The notes under the pieces are model-generated. The model did not search any database, was not told where the DNA came from, and worked only from the letters and a program-made list of their open reading frames with translations. A program made the position numbers and the translations under genes. This document shows positions 17,414 through 27,198 of a stretch of 64,000 nt of DNA, one piece after another (the stretch's first letter is position 1; each line of letters opens with the position of its first letter). This stretch comes from Bradyrhizobium sp. AZCC 1693. Lineage in GTDB: Bacteria > Pseudomonadota > Alphaproteobacteria > Rhizobiales > Xanthobacteraceae. The stretch lies in the NCBI RefSeq assembly GCF_036924745.1, contig NZ_JAZHSD010000001.1, forward strand, positions 3,596,001-3,660,000. The letters run 5' to 3'.

Positions 17414-20071
17414 TCATTTGCGCTCCCTGATCCAGGCCTCGACCGCCGGCAGCGCGCGGGCTTTGAGGTCGGCAGAGATCGCAATCACTTCCTGCGCCCG
17501 GCCCGCCATCACGCGGCCGCCTGAAGTCGCCTGAACCGGCGCGAACGCGGCGAGTTCGGCGGCATGGCCCTCGTCGCTGAAATTCGTCATGAAGTTGGCG
17601 ATAAACTGATCGCGGAATTGCGGCCCCTGCTTTGCGAACAAGGCATCGTAGTTCTTCTGCAGAAAATCCCAGGCCAGATCAGGCTGCTCCCCGGAGGAAG
17701 CGACCGAACCGATCAGGCCGGTGACGATCGTTCCCGGCACTTCGTCGCTCAGCGTCAGCGCCAGCGTGGCATGCGCCAGCGCCGGATCGCGCGCGGCGGC
17801 CGCTGCATAGTAATAGCGCAATCGCTCATTGGTGACGGTGCTCTTGCGCGCCAGCGTCAGCAGCGTGTCGTAGGTCGCTCGGTCGGCCGCGATACCGACG
17901 ACATGGGTAACGGAATCGCGCAACGCCCCCGGCAGCGATTGCGGGTCGCGGAGGAATCCGGCGAACCGCCGCCTCGCCTCCGCAATGATCTCTTCGTCGC
18001 CGAGTTCGCCGAGTGTCCAGATCAAGCTGCCGCGCAGCAAGGTATTGTCGTCGTCACCGGAGCCGTCACCGTCCCAGCCGAGCCGGTCGAACACTGGACG
18101 CAATTTGGCGCTGATATAGCGCTGCAGCGCCGGACGCTCGGGCCGATCGCGCGACAGACGGTTGAGCGCGGAGAAGACCGTGATGATCTGATCCCATATC
18201 GGGCGGCGCTCATCGACGGCGACATTCTCGACCAAGGCGAGATAGGATGACGGATTGGCGCGGCCAGCCTGCACCATCGCCCAGCCGTCGGCGAGGAAAT
18301 TGACGCGGTCTGCCGGCGACATCCGCGGCAGCGCCTTCGCCAGCGCGGCCATGCTCGCCGGCCCGTACTCGACCCGGTAATAACCGATGTCGCCGAGATT
18401 GACCTTGTTCGCCTCTCCACACGAGCCGGCCGGGATTTCGGTCGAGCCCTGCAGCAGCAAGACATCGGCCGATCGCGCCGTGCCCACCGGCCCGACCGCA
18501 ACCGGTATTTGCCAGTTGCGCGGCGGCAAGGCAGCCGTCCGCGCCGGCGCGACCACGAAGCGGCTCTGTCGCAGCGTCAGCCGCTGCGCATCGCCGTGGC
18601 AGGCGGTTTCGGCAGATATCAGCGGCACACCGTCCTGTTCGGTAAAGGACGCCGCGATTTCGGTCACCGGCTTGTGGCCCGCGCGTTCCAGCGCCCGCCA
18701 GAGATCGGACGTGGTGGTGTTGCCATAGGCATGCGCAGCCATGTAGGCGCGTATGCCGTCGCGGAACTCCGCTTCGCCGAGATAATTTTCCAGCATGCGG
18801 ATCAGCGCCTGCCCCTTGTTGTAGGTAATGGCGTCGAACGCGACCATGGCCTCGCTCTCGTTGGCGATCGGCTGCTGGATCGGGTGCGATGTGCGCCGGG
18901 CGTCTAGCGCCATGGCGAACTGCTTTTGGCCGTAACCGTTCAGCCAGCTTTGCCATTGCGGGAAAAATTGCTCCGCGGCTTTCGTCGCCATCCAGGTCGC
19001 AAAACCCTCGTTGAGCCAGAGATTGTCCCACCACGCCATGGTGACGAGATCGCCGAACCATTGATGCGCCATCTCATGCGCGATAATCGAAAAGATGCCG
19101 CGCCGCGCGCTGTCCGGATTGGTTGCGGGATCGAACAGCAGCCGGCTCTCGAAGAAGGTAATGCCGCCCCAGTTCTCCATCGCGCCCCCGAAGCCGCCGG
19201 GCACCGCGATCAGGTCGAGCTTGGGCAGCGGATATTTCACGCCGAAATAGTCGTTGAACCAGGCGAGCAGTTTTGCCGCGCTATCGAGCGCGAATTGCCC
19301 TTTCGCGGCCTTGCCCGTGGTGGCGACGACGCCGATCGTCACGCCCTCCGCCTCCGCCGTGATGCGCTCCAGTTCGCCCACCGTCAGCACGAACAGGTAG
19401 GTCGACATTTTCGGCGTCGGCGCGAAGGCGACGTTCTTCAGGTTCGGCTCAAGCGGCTCTTCGCGCACGACCGGCATGTTGCCGACCGCGAGGAAATGGC
19501 GCGGCACCGTCACGGTGAGAGCGAAACTCGCCTTGAAGGCCGGCTCGTCCCAGCACGGAAATATCCGCCGCGCGTCCGCCGGCTCGAGTTTGCTCGTCAA
19601 CAGCCGCTTCACGCCGCCGTCGGTCGGATAATCGACAAAGAAGAAACCGCGGTCGAACTTGTTGATCCGCGCCGTAAACTCGATGCGCAGCCGATGCGCG
19701 CCCACTGCGAGCGGCTGTGCGAACGTGAAGGTCGCCGTCTCGGGAGCGGCATCGAGCGCGATTTCCGCGCGCTCTGCGCCGTCGTCGGCGGTAACGGAAG
19801 CGAACGTCGTGTTGACGGCATTGAGCGTCAGCCGCGCCGTCGGTTCGCGCACCTCGATGTCGATCACTTCGACGCCAGGAAGCGCGAGGCTCTCGGCGTC
19901 AGGTCTCAGCTCGATTGAGTAGCTGATCGGAACGACTGTCTTCGGCAACTTGCCCGACGTCGCGTCGAAAGAGAAAACCGGCTCGGCGCGCACGGCGCCT
20001 GAAACAACAAACATCAGCGCGAGCATTGCGCCGACATATCGCGCCAAGGGTGCCGTCTCTTTAAGCTTCAC
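17414..20071 (-). CDS. M1 family zinc aminopeptidase
   Basis: 885 residues with a GTG start preceded by AGGAG. An N-terminal signal peptide (about 1-29) implies export. The exopeptidase motif GGAMENWGG is at 295-303 and the zinc motif HEMAH at 332-336, with the third ligand Glu355 in NEGFA. A long helical ERAP1-like C-terminal domain completes the protein. Motifs and length match the puromycin-sensitive/ERAP1 branch and not E. coli PepN, and the signal peptide suggests a periplasmic peptide-trimming role. It is divergent from the haem peroxidase gene. Confidence 0.93.
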   Translation of the reverse strand: MKLKETAPLARYVGAMLALMFVVSGAVRAEPVFSFDATSGKLPKTVVPISYSIELRPDAESLALPGVEVIDIEVREPTARLTLNAVNTTFASVTADDGAERAEIALDAAPETATFTFAQPLAVGAHRLRIEFTARINKFDRGFFFVDYPTDGGVKRLLTSKLEPADARRIFPCWDEPAFKASFALTVTVPRHFLAVGNMPVVREEPLEPNLKNVAFAPTPKMSTYLFVLTVGELERITAEAEGVTIGVVATTGKAAKGQFALDSAAKLLAWFNDYFGVKYPLPKLDLIAVPGGFGGAMENWGGITFFESRLLFDPATNPDSARRGIFSIIAHEMAHQWFGDLVTMAWWDNLWLNEGFATWMATKAAEQFFPQWQSWLNGYGQKQFAMALDARRTSHPIQQPIANESEAMVAFDAITYNKGQALIRMLENYLGEAEFRDGIRAYMAAHAYGNTTTSDLWRALERAGHKPVTEIAASFTEQDGVPLISAETACHGDAQRLTLRQSRFVVAPARTAALPPRNWQIPVAVGPVGTARSADVLLLQGSTEIPAGSCGEANKVNLGDIGYYRVEYGPASMAALAKALPRMSPADRVNFLADGWAMVQAGRANPSSYLALVENVAVDERRPIWDQIITVFSALNRLSRDRPERPALQRYISAKLRPVFDRLGWDGDGSGDDDNTLLRGSLIWTLGELGDEEIIAEARRRFAGFLRDPQSLPGALRDSVTHVVGIAADRATYDTLLTLARKSTVTNERLRYYYAAAAARDPALAHATLALTLSDEVPGTIVTGLIGSVASSGEQPDLAWDFLQKNYDALFAKQGPQFRDQFIANFMTNFSDEGHAAELAAFAPVQATSGGRVMAGRAQEVIAISADLKARALPAVEAWIRERK

Positions 20072-20293
20072 GCCAAGCTCCTATGTCAGCCGGCACAACG
20101 AGGTGCCGGACCATATAGCTGCATCCCTTGCCGGGAAACAGCCGGGAGACGCGGCGTTTCGCAACATCCGTTTGCCGCACATTGGCCAAAAGATGTCCAC
20201 AGTTGTTCACAGGTTCTAACAATTTAACTCACGATAATTTCACGACTTTCTTCGCAGTCTCGCTGCCCCCGACCAAGCGCGAGAGTAATTTTT

Positions 20294-22042
20294 ATGGCTC
20301 TGCAGAACGTCGCTGACGCATCCTCTTTCCGAACTTCCGAGCTCGATACGCGCGACTCTGCTCAAGCGGCAGCAACTCCCGGCTTTCGTCACTTCCTCGG
20401 CACGCCGGCTCCATCGCAGCGCTTCCGCGCCTTCGGTGTCGATCCGCTCGCTTCGCCTTCACACCATGCAGAACTCCGCGGACTGATGCATCGCCTGTCG
20501 CGGCGAATGGATGCTGCAATCAAATGGCCGCCGCACCAGGTTCGATCGGCGGAATACTGGGAAAATCCCTTCATCCCGTCGGGCTATACCTATCTGCTGC
20601 AGTTCGTTGCGCACGACCTCGTGCATTCGGCGATTCCGCTTTCGGTCGCGGGCGGTCTCGGCGGAGGGACCACAAACGCGCGCCGCACGCCGCTTCGGCT
20701 GGACACGCTGTATGGCAGCGGTCCTGTCGGATCGCCGCACATCTTCGCGCTCGATGCGCCGAATGATGACCGCCGCACCAAGCTGCGGCTTGGGCGAATG
20801 CGCTGGAAAGAGAACGAGCCCGCGACCGGGTGCCCGTTCCGCGACATCGCGCGGACCCCGGCCGAGAACGTGACGGGGATCGACCGCAGCATTGCAGGTG
20901 TCCGCGTTGCGCTCACCGAGGCGCTGGTCGCCGATCCGCGCAATGACGATCACGCCGTCATGTCGCAGCTCACCGCGCTGTTCGCGCTGCTGCACAACGG
21001 GCTCATCGATATCATTCGTCGCCATGAAGGCAACGCGGGGCCAAACGGTCAGTTCGGTGCTGCCTACAAGCGCTTCCTGTGTGCCCGCGGCGCACTGACG
21101 GCCATCTATCACAATATCATCCGCAACGACCTGATGCCGCGGGTGATCCATCCAGCGATCTACGCTGTATATAATGGACAGAGCCCCGACTTCATCGATC
21201 GCCCCCATTTCGCGGAAGGCCTTCCAACCGGCGACTGGGAAATTCCGCTCGAGTTCTCGCACGGCGCATTCCGCTTCGGCCATGCTATGGTGCGACCCGA
21301 ATACCAGATCAATGACCTGTCCCTCCACGACCTCAACAACGCGCTCGAAAAGAGCTCCGTAAACGACCCCGCGAATATGCCGCTCGACGAGACGTGGATG
21401 GTGCAGTGGTCGCGTTTTTTCGAGATCAACGGGTCGACGCCGAATTTCAGCCGCCGCATCGGACCACATCTCAGCGATGGGCTGGGCAATGATCAGATCT
21501 TTCCGGCGTTCGACGAAACGGAACGGGTCGGCCTGCTCTATCGCGACCTGCTCGGCGCAGGGCTGGCCGGCATGTGGTCGGTTGATGCGCTGATTGCGGA
21601 GATCGGCAATCGCAGACCGCAGTTCATTGCAATGTCGCGCCTGCTGACCGACCGCGCCTACCGTGTGAATCAGCTTCGCGAATGGCTGGCGGCCGCGCCT
21701 GCCTATGGCGCGTTGACGACCCAGGACATTGAAACCCTTTCGAACGAGCCGCCGCTGCCCTTCTTCATCCTGTTCGAGGCGATGCGCCAACCACAGGCTC
21801 CGGGCCTGCATCTCGGCCCGCTCGGCTCAATCATCGTCTCTGAAGTCATTCTCGGCGCGCTCGCCGGCGACCCGCGTTGCATGGACGGCGGCTCGCTTGC
21901 CGGCCAATTGGCGGCAACTTCCCGCGAATTTTACCCGGCAGACGTACTTCAGGACATTCCCGATATCTCAAGTATGGCGCAGCTAGTGGAATTCACCACG
22001 GAAATTGCCGAGCTGCAGCAAGCCGTGCCTGCATTTTTGTGA
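20294..22042 (+). CDS. Animal-type (peroxidase-cyclooxygenase superfamily) haem peroxidase
   Basis: 582 residues with no signal peptide. The distal haem motif QFVAHD (His107, Asp108) matches the animal-peroxidase distal His region, and AFRFGHAMV (His330) matches the proximal haem-ligand motif, so the haem pocket appears complete. This superfamily uses H2O2 to oxidise halides, phenols or peptide side chains and is uncommon in bacteria. The next gene follows after 40 bp, separated by a perfect hairpin. The lack of an obvious export signal is notable for an oxidant-producing enzyme. The physiological substrate is unknown. Confidence 0.9.
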   Translation: MALQNVADASSFRTSELDTRDSAQAAATPGFRHFLGTPAPSQRFRAFGVDPLASPSHHAELRGLMHRLSRRMDAAIKWPPHQVRSAEYWENPFIPSGYTYLLQFVAHDLVHSAIPLSVAGGLGGGTTNARRTPLRLDTLYGSGPVGSPHIFALDAPNDDRRTKLRLGRMRWKENEPATGCPFRDIARTPAENVTGIDRSIAGVRVALTEALVADPRNDDHAVMSQLTALFALLHNGLIDIIRRHEGNAGPNGQFGAAYKRFLCARGALTAIYHNIIRNDLMPRVIHPAIYAVYNGQSPDFIDRPHFAEGLPTGDWEIPLEFSHGAFRFGHAMVRPEYQINDLSLHDLNNALEKSSVNDPANMPLDETWMVQWSRFFEINGSTPNFSRRIGPHLSDGLGNDQIFPAFDETERVGLLYRDLLGAGLAGMWSVDALIAEIGNRRPQFIAMSRLLTDRAYRVNQLREWLAAAPAYGALTTQDIETLSNEPPLPFFILFEAMRQPQAPGLHLGPLGSIIVSEVILGALAGDPRCMDGGSLAGQLAATSREFYPADVLQDIPDISSMAQLVEFTTEIAELQQAVPAFL

Positions 22043-22062
22043 AGCGGAATCCTCCGCTTCAC
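22039..22062 (+). other. Intercistronic hairpin between peroxidase and its small partner gene
   Basis: GTGAAGCGGA and TCCGCTTCAC form a perfect 10-bp stem with an ATCC loop that overlaps the peroxidase stop codon. No T-run follows, so it is more likely an mRNA-processing or stability element than a full terminator, and could set the expression ratio of the two genes. Confidence 0.55.
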
Positions 22063-22082
22063 GCAACCCGGAGAGTGAAGCT

Positions 22083-22493
22083 ATGGCAATCGAAAGAATG
22101 CAAGTGACCAACCATGAGCGGTGGGGCAACCTGGTGAAGACCTGGTCCACCGGCAAGAACTATCTCGACGACGACAACGAATATCCCATCCCGACCACCG
22201 TCGACGAATTCAAGGAGCAACTTGCCAAGGCGCAGGTGTTCATGACGGTTCCGGAACGCTTCAAGAAGGTAAAGTTCGTCGAGCAGGAAATGGACACGAT
22301 CGTGGTGCGTCTACCGCCCGCCGTGATGATCGCAGATTCCGAAGAAAGTCTCAAAAAGCCCGGCGCGACCTATCCGCTTCCGCCGTTCTACAAGCGCCTG
22401 TTCAACGGCCTGGATCCGGTAATTCCGGAGAGCGACAAGTTCCGCGTGCATGCCGAACGTGTCGGCGACTACACCATCAGCTACTGTGCTTGA
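22083..22493 (+). CDS. 136-aa protein of unknown function paired with the haem peroxidase
   Basis: 136 residues starting MAIERMQVTNHERW, with GGAGAGTGA upstream. It is soluble, without signal peptide or transmembrane segment, rich in Lys/Glu and Pro, and ends in YTISYCA with a single Cys two residues from the end. I do not recognise the family. Because it follows the peroxidase in the same direction it may be a partner or a substrate. A peptide-substrate (RiPP precursor-like) role for its C-terminus is only a hypothesis, raised by the YcaO gene nearby. Confidence 0.75.
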   Translation: MAIERMQVTNHERWGNLVKTWSTGKNYLDDDNEYPIPTTVDEFKEQLAKAQVFMTVPERFKKVKFVEQEMDTIVVRLPPAVMIADSEESLKKPGATYPLPPFYKRLFNGLDPVIPESDKFRVHAERVGDYTISYCA

Positions 22494-22497
22494 TGAT

Positions 22498-24609
22498 CTA
22501 GCTCCGCGTTAGGTAAGTGATGCCATCGACAGGAAGCCCTCCGCCACGCAAACTTTGGCGCAGGGCTTCCCACCGCTCCTTCACGCTGATTGGATGCGCT
22601 TGCATGACCCAGCGCGCCGCCGCCTCGTCCGTCGGCGTGGACGATCCAACCCAGAATGAACGCAGACCGTTCACAAAGCGCTGGATTTCCTGCTGCGCCT
22701 GCACACGCTCCCCAAGCTGGAACAGCGCAGCCGCGCGCCATGCCGGCAGGACCTTGTTGATGCCCTGCGCGCGATCGCACGCCTCGATGGTGCCTTCATA
22801 GTCTCCGCAAAAGAACCGCACACTGCCGTGATACGCCCATTCGAGATAGGAGGGCGCAGGTGAGAGTGCGAGAGACCTTTCGGCGCGAACGCGGGCATCC
22901 TCGATCGATCCGCATATTGCCGAGTAGTGAGCGCTGGACAGCAGCGTCCAGGGGTCATTGTCGTTAAGCTCACATGCCAACTCCATGTGCGGCGCTGCTT
23001 CTGTCTCGCGAAGCGCCATCACATAGGACCAGCCGCAGCAAAGATGCGCCCTGGAATCGACGGGGTCCAGTTGAACGGCGGTCTTCGCCAGTTCGAGGGT
23101 GGCCTTGGCCTTGTCGAGATCACGAAAGATCCCGGGATGCACCAGATGCTCGATGTTGTTCATCTGCACGAGGCTGCTGTAGCAGGGCGAGAAACCCGGA
23201 TTGTCGCGGATCGCATCGCGGAAGATGGCGACCGCCCGCCGCCAGCTTTCCGGATCGAATTTCGACATGAGATTCTGTCCGCGCAGCCAGCGGTCGTGCA
23301 GTTCGAGCGATACGTCAGGCTCGCCCGCCAGCCGCATCAGCCGCTCGGTCGACAATTGAACGTTGAGCGAGGTCGCGATCCGGCGGATGATGCGCTGCTG
23401 GGTTTCGAACCAGTTGCCGAGGCCGAGCCGGAAGCTTTCGCTCCAGACGTAAATCCCGGAGGTATCGTCCCGCAGCACCATCACGATATTGATTTCGGCG
23501 CCCGCCTGGTAGGCGGTGGTTTCGATGCAGTATTGCGACGCCGTGCCCGAGGCGGGAAGCACGACGGCCGCGGGCGGACGATCGACCACGCTCCATTCAC
23601 GGAAGCGGACGAGACAGGCGGCGAGATGTTGGGAGAACCCCTGCACCAGATGGCTGTGATCCTCGTCGACGCCATGCATCGCAAAGGGCCGCAGCACCAG
23701 GCGCGTCCTGGCCGATGCATTGACCGATGGCGAGATCGGGGCCACCGGCTGGAGCGCGGTCCCCCTGACCACCCTGACGGCGAATTCGTCATTCGCCGCC
23801 GAGGCGGCACGGTCCGCCGGCGTGCGCTCCAGTATACCGAGCTTGATGTTCGCGACGAGCTCTTCCGTGGCCGACGACGGCTCCATCGCATAGTCGCGGT
23901 CCAGGAGATCCCACAGCGCCTTGTAAATGCGCAGCGCGCCGGCGACATCGCCCTCTTCCGCATGCGCCCGCATCAGATAGCGGCAGGCATATTCATGGGT
24001 CGGATCGAGATTGACGATCGCGGCCGCGATCCTCTTTTTGGCGTCGGCGGGAACGTGCGCGGAGGTCAAGCCTTCGTCGAGATTTCGCATCAGCCGTTCA
24101 TGGATGGTCTGCCGCTTGGCCAGCACCCAGACCCGGAACGACGGGTCGAGATCGTCCATTCCTTCGAGCAGCCGCCCGTCAAGCTGTGGCGTATCGAGCA
24201 GCAGCGGGTGGACGCGCCCGCCTTCGGCGAGTTGGATCACGCTTTCGATGTCGACTTCGATTCGTCCGACATCGATGCCGATCATCAGCCGCTCCGCGAC
24301 GAAGCCGTCATATCCGGCCTCCTCGAGCATCGACCGCAGTTCGCGAACGACCTGGCGCAGCGAGGCGCGCGCCTTTTCCTCGTCTGAACGACTCCAGAGC
24401 AGGCCAACGAGCCGCTCGCGACTTTCTTGCTTCGCCTCCAACAGCGCAAGGTAACCAAGGACCGCGCCGGCCTTGCGCGTTCGAAGTTCGATTGCCCGGC
24501 CGTTGAACCGCACGCCGAGCCGTCCGACCAACGACACCGAAAGGCGCGGAGCGCTTTCGGGCGCCGCCGCGGCCTGGTCTGCTGTCATGACGTTTGTGCT
24601 GGCCGGCAT
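22498..24609 (-). CDS. SARP/BTAD-type transcriptional regulator with C-terminal TPR region
   Basis: 703 residues. It starts with an OmpR/SARP-like winged-helix segment (about 22-110, LVGRLGVRFNG... then KARASLRQVVRELR), then the bacterial transcriptional activation domain of helical repeats (about 115-265), a middle domain similar to those of CadC/TolB-like regulators (about 300-430), and TPR-like helices to the C-terminus. There is no receiver or ATPase domain. It lies 38 bp downstream of the YcaO gene on the same strand, so it is probably co-transcribed with it and controls this accessory group, possibly including the convergent peroxidase pair. Confidence 0.85.
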   Translation of the reverse strand: MPASTNVMTADQAAAAPESAPRLSVSLVGRLGVRFNGRAIELRTRKAGAVLGYLALLEAKQESRERLVGLLWSRSDEEKARASLRQVVRELRSMLEEAGYDGFVAERLMIGIDVGRIEVDIESVIQLAEGGRVHPLLLDTPQLDGRLLEGMDDLDPSFRVWVLAKRQTIHERLMRNLDEGLTSAHVPADAKKRIAAAIVNLDPTHEYACRYLMRAHAEEGDVAGALRIYKALWDLLDRDYAMEPSSATEELVANIKLGILERTPADRAASAANDEFAVRVVRGTALQPVAPISPSVNASARTRLVLRPFAMHGVDEDHSHLVQGFSQHLAACLVRFREWSVVDRPPAAVVLPASGTASQYCIETTAYQAGAEINIVMVLRDDTSGIYVWSESFRLGLGNWFETQQRIIRRIATSLNVQLSTERLMRLAGEPDVSLELHDRWLRGQNLMSKFDPESWRRAVAIFRDAIRDNPGFSPCYSSLVQMNNIEHLVHPGIFRDLDKAKATLELAKTAVQLDPVDSRAHLCCGWSYVMALRETEAAPHMELACELNDNDPWTLLSSAHYSAICGSIEDARVRAERSLALSPAPSYLEWAYHGSVRFFCGDYEGTIEACDRAQGINKVLPAWRAAALFQLGERVQAQQEIQRFVNGLRSFWVGSSTPTDEAAARWVMQAHPISVKERWEALRQSLRGGGLPVDGITYLTRS

Positions 24610-24647
24610 GCAAGGTTTCCGGAACCGGTTGGTTAATTCCAGCCAGT

Positions 24648-26009
24648 CTATATCAAAGGGACACCCCCGGTATAGGTTGTGCCCCCTCCGGTTCGCGTGA
24701 TCGCTTCCCTTAGCCTGGCCGTGACGATTTCGGATGGCTCGAGTTGCAGGCCTGGGGCAATCACGCGGACCACCGGAACGGCGAAGCGCTGGCGCGTGAG
24801 ATCAAGGCAAAATGTCTCGATTCCCAGTTTCTCCAAACGCTGTACGATTAGTCCAAATATGACGCTCGCTTCAGTTGCGCGAAGAGGCAGATGGGCCGCG
24901 TAGTCTGCGACCGGCTGCAACAGTCTGCACTGATCGGCATCGATCGCCGCGCGCTGCAGATGGATGCGGTCCTGGGCGTTGAGCGCGTCATCGCCGCGCT
25001 CGCTGCGTTTGGTTGCGACGACGGCGTCAGCCAGTTCGAGCTGACACATTTCGAGTGTAGCCGAGCGAACCGCGGCCTCAAGCGCCGGCCGCGCGGCGAG
25101 GCCGAAGGCAAAACCGGAACCGTCCGCCCGGCACGAGACGGCCGCGACGCAGGGCACGCCGATATCCGTCGTGATATCGAGCAGCCATGTCCGGCGCCGC
25201 ACCGACGCGCCATGCCGGAGCTGCCGCAACAAGCCTTCCACCACGATGCCGGCTTCATGCTGCGGCGGAATCGATCGGGCCAGTTGACCGCCCCGCCACC
25301 ACAGGCCGGCCGCATCGCGCTCGATCAATTCCAGCAAGCCGTGCAGTGCTGCGGCATCCCGAGACGGACCTGCGGCCGATCCGATGCTCAAGGGGAATGG
25401 CGGCGCGAAGTCGCGCTGCGGCGGCGGACGCCGCAGGCAGATGTCGGCCGGAAGCCACACTTCGCCGCCGTCGGTCAGCCGCGTTGTACGACACCAGGAA
25501 AGCACCCGCTCTGGTTGCATACGGCGTTCCGAAACGGCAGCGACCAGCGCCAGCGCGTTCGGACCGAGTTTTCCGGCCCAGTCGTCGAGGCCGGGTTTGA
25601 GCAACAGGTCGGTCCCGGCCTGCAATTGAGACAGATACTCGATTCCTTCGCCGACGCAGCCCTGAAATGCATCCCGCAACGTCAGACCGACGCCGGAAAC
25701 GCCGACCATCGGGCTTCCGTCATGCAAGGCATCGGCAAGCGCTGGATCAAATTGCGCGCCAAAGCTGAACAGGCCGGGCGCATCGGGTGAGGCCAGCTCG
25801 AACACCCGCGCAAATCGGGAAGCCGCGATGAGCAAATGGGCACGATTTGCGGTCTCCGGATCAATTTGGTTGCTGGATTCCGAGGCATATTCCAGCGCCT
25901 GCAGGATACGTCTGGCATCGTGATCGCCGGCGGCGTCCACTTCGTTGCCGAGAAGCAACGATGCCGCGCGTGCAAACAATTCCTGTATCGAATTTTCGGT
26001 ACCGCTCAC
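24648..26009 (-). CDS. YcaO-domain protein (ATP-dependent peptide-backbone modifying enzyme family)
   Basis: 453 residues from a GTG start. The C-terminal half is a YcaO domain: the ATP-binding segment SIGSAAGPSRDAAALHG is followed by LLELIERDA, and ATLEMCQLE provides the second acidic helix. YcaO enzymes phosphorylate a backbone amide to make azolines, thioamides or macroamidines, usually in ribosomally made peptides. The C-terminus ends GGVPLI without the Pro-rich tail of azoline-forming members. No TfuA, E1-like or clear precursor gene is adjacent, so the chemistry is open. It is divergent from the 184-aa gene and followed by the SARP-like regulator. Confidence 0.85.
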   Translation of the reverse strand: MSGTENSIQELFARAASLLLGNEVDAAGDHDARRILQALEYASESSNQIDPETANRAHLLIAASRFARVFELASPDAPGLFSFGAQFDPALADALHDGSPMVGVSGVGLTLRDAFQGCVGEGIEYLSQLQAGTDLLLKPGLDDWAGKLGPNALALVAAVSERRMQPERVLSWCRTTRLTDGGEVWLPADICLRRPPPQRDFAPPFPLSIGSAAGPSRDAAALHGLLELIERDAAGLWWRGGQLARSIPPQHEAGIVVEGLLRQLRHGASVRRRTWLLDITTDIGVPCVAAVSCRADGSGFAFGLAARPALEAAVRSATLEMCQLELADAVVATKRSERGDDALNAQDRIHLQRAAIDADQCRLLQPVADYAAHLPLRATEASVIFGLIVQRLEKLGIETFCLDLTRQRFAVPVVRVIAPGLQLEPSEIVTARLREAITRTGGGTTYTGGVPLI

Positions 26010-26078
26010 GGTGACCTCACGAATCGACGCGCAGACTCCGGACGAGTGGCCAGCCCCGCCCTCGCCCTGGAGGAACTT

Positions 26079-26633
26079 ATGCTCGCGAAAGCCTTAGTCA
26101 TAGCCATGGCAGCCGATATTGCCCGTTCGGACTATGCCAAGCCGACCTTGATTCGTAGCCGCAGCCGCGAGTGGCTGATCGCCTGCCGCTGGGGAGCGGA
26201 GGGCGAATATCTCTCGATCGCGACGGCCGGCCCGATCACCGAGCCTCTCGCACTGGTTGCACCGCAGGTGATCGCGCCGATCCACAGCCTGGTCGGCGTA
26301 CTGGTTTCCGAATCGGAATCGCAATCCACCAGCACATTCCTGTTGGTGCGGCAGTTGCCTGGTGCGATCGAGCTCGCCGGTACATTTTTTCCGGCCGATG
26401 GCTACGTGCTGCTGCAGGACCACGGCGATATCGATCTCGTCTGCAAGGCGCGCTACTCGCACAGTTGCGGCTGGCTCGACGGCAAGGAGATCCGCAAGGA
26501 CATTCCCGATCCGGCACCCTATTCGGCCGAGGCAATGTCCTGGCATATCGAAGCGACGCGCCGTGACTGGATCGGCGAGTTCATTCCCGGCAGCAGACCA
26601 CCGGAGCGGCTTGCGATTCGCGCGACCGGCTGA
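26079..26633 (+). CDS. 184-aa protein of unknown function, divergent from YcaO
   Basis: 184 residues. The start MLAKALVIAMAAD at 26079 has an excellent GGAGG 5 nt upstream; a longer in-frame extension runs antisense through the YcaO gene and is rejected. No transmembrane helix is strong enough to call. The composition is that of an ordinary globular protein, and Cys residues occur in LIACRWG, LVCKAR and SHSCGW. I do not recognise the family. It shares the 69-bp intergenic region with the YcaO gene, so a role in the same process is plausible. Confidence 0.7.
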   Translation: MLAKALVIAMAADIARSDYAKPTLIRSRSREWLIACRWGAEGEYLSIATAGPITEPLALVAPQVIAPIHSLVGVLVSESESQSTSTFLLVRQLPGAIELAGTFFPADGYVLLQDHGDIDLVCKARYSHSCGWLDGKEIRKDIPDPAPYSAEAMSWHIEATRRDWIGEFIPGSRPPERLAIRATG

Positions 26634-26689
26634 CGCCTCCAACCGGGTTTTCGGGGCGGCACGAGATGCCGCTCGTCTTCCTGCGGAAG

Positions 26690-27139
26690 CTATCCTCGCG
26701 AGGGAAACTTCCGCCGCTCACCAAGATCGACAGTATTCAGACGCGCAACCGTGGCCTTGGCCCCCGAAGTTCGATCGGCGATGCTTTCAACCAGCTTGGC
26801 GATGCAAGACTGGACGCGCGGCCTGCGCGTTCGCGCATAGGCCTTGAGAACGGGCAAGGCGCCCGGCTCGCCGAGCAAGCGAACCGGTGAATTCAAGCCG
26901 GGAGGTCCAGCCCGGGAAGACTCGAAAAACTCACCAACCGAAACGTCCAGCACGGAAGCGATTCGCGACAACCGGCTGGCGCCAGCCCGGCTGGCGCCCC
27001 GCTCGTATTTCTGCACCTGTTGAAAGGTAACGCCGATCCGTTCCGCGAGCGTGGTTTGGCTCATGCCGCGGTTGACCCGCAACATGCGAATCCTGGCGCC
27101 CACCATCGCATCGAGCGGGCCAGACTTCCTTGTCACCAT
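26690..27139 (-). CDS. XRE-family helix-turn-helix regulator
   Basis: 149 residues. The HTH_3 domain at about 14-68 contains GARIRMLRVNRGMSQTTLAE and the recognition helix VTFQQVQKYERG. This sequence type is common in rhizobial regulators related to PraR. A C-terminal extension of about 80 residues rich in Arg follows. The ATG at 27139 is preceded by GGGAG. It ends 56 bp from the convergent 184-aa gene and lies downstream of the 108-aa gene on the same strand. Confidence 0.88.
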   Translation of the reverse strand: MVTRKSGPLDAMVGARIRMLRVNRGMSQTTLAERIGVTFQQVQKYERGASRAGASRLSRIASVLDVSVGEFFESSRAGPPGLNSPVRLLGEPGALPVLKAYARTRRPRVQSCIAKLVESIADRTSGAKATVARLNTVDLGERRKFPSRG

Positions 27140-27198
27140 GGGCAGGCTCCCAATTGTTCAAGCTGGGACCCTAGCACAACCTCAATGACTTGCGGCTG

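Noticed and set aside
25836..26078. Longer start for the 184-aa protein
   Set aside because: The extension lies antisense within the YcaO gene and a better start with GGAGG exists at 26079.
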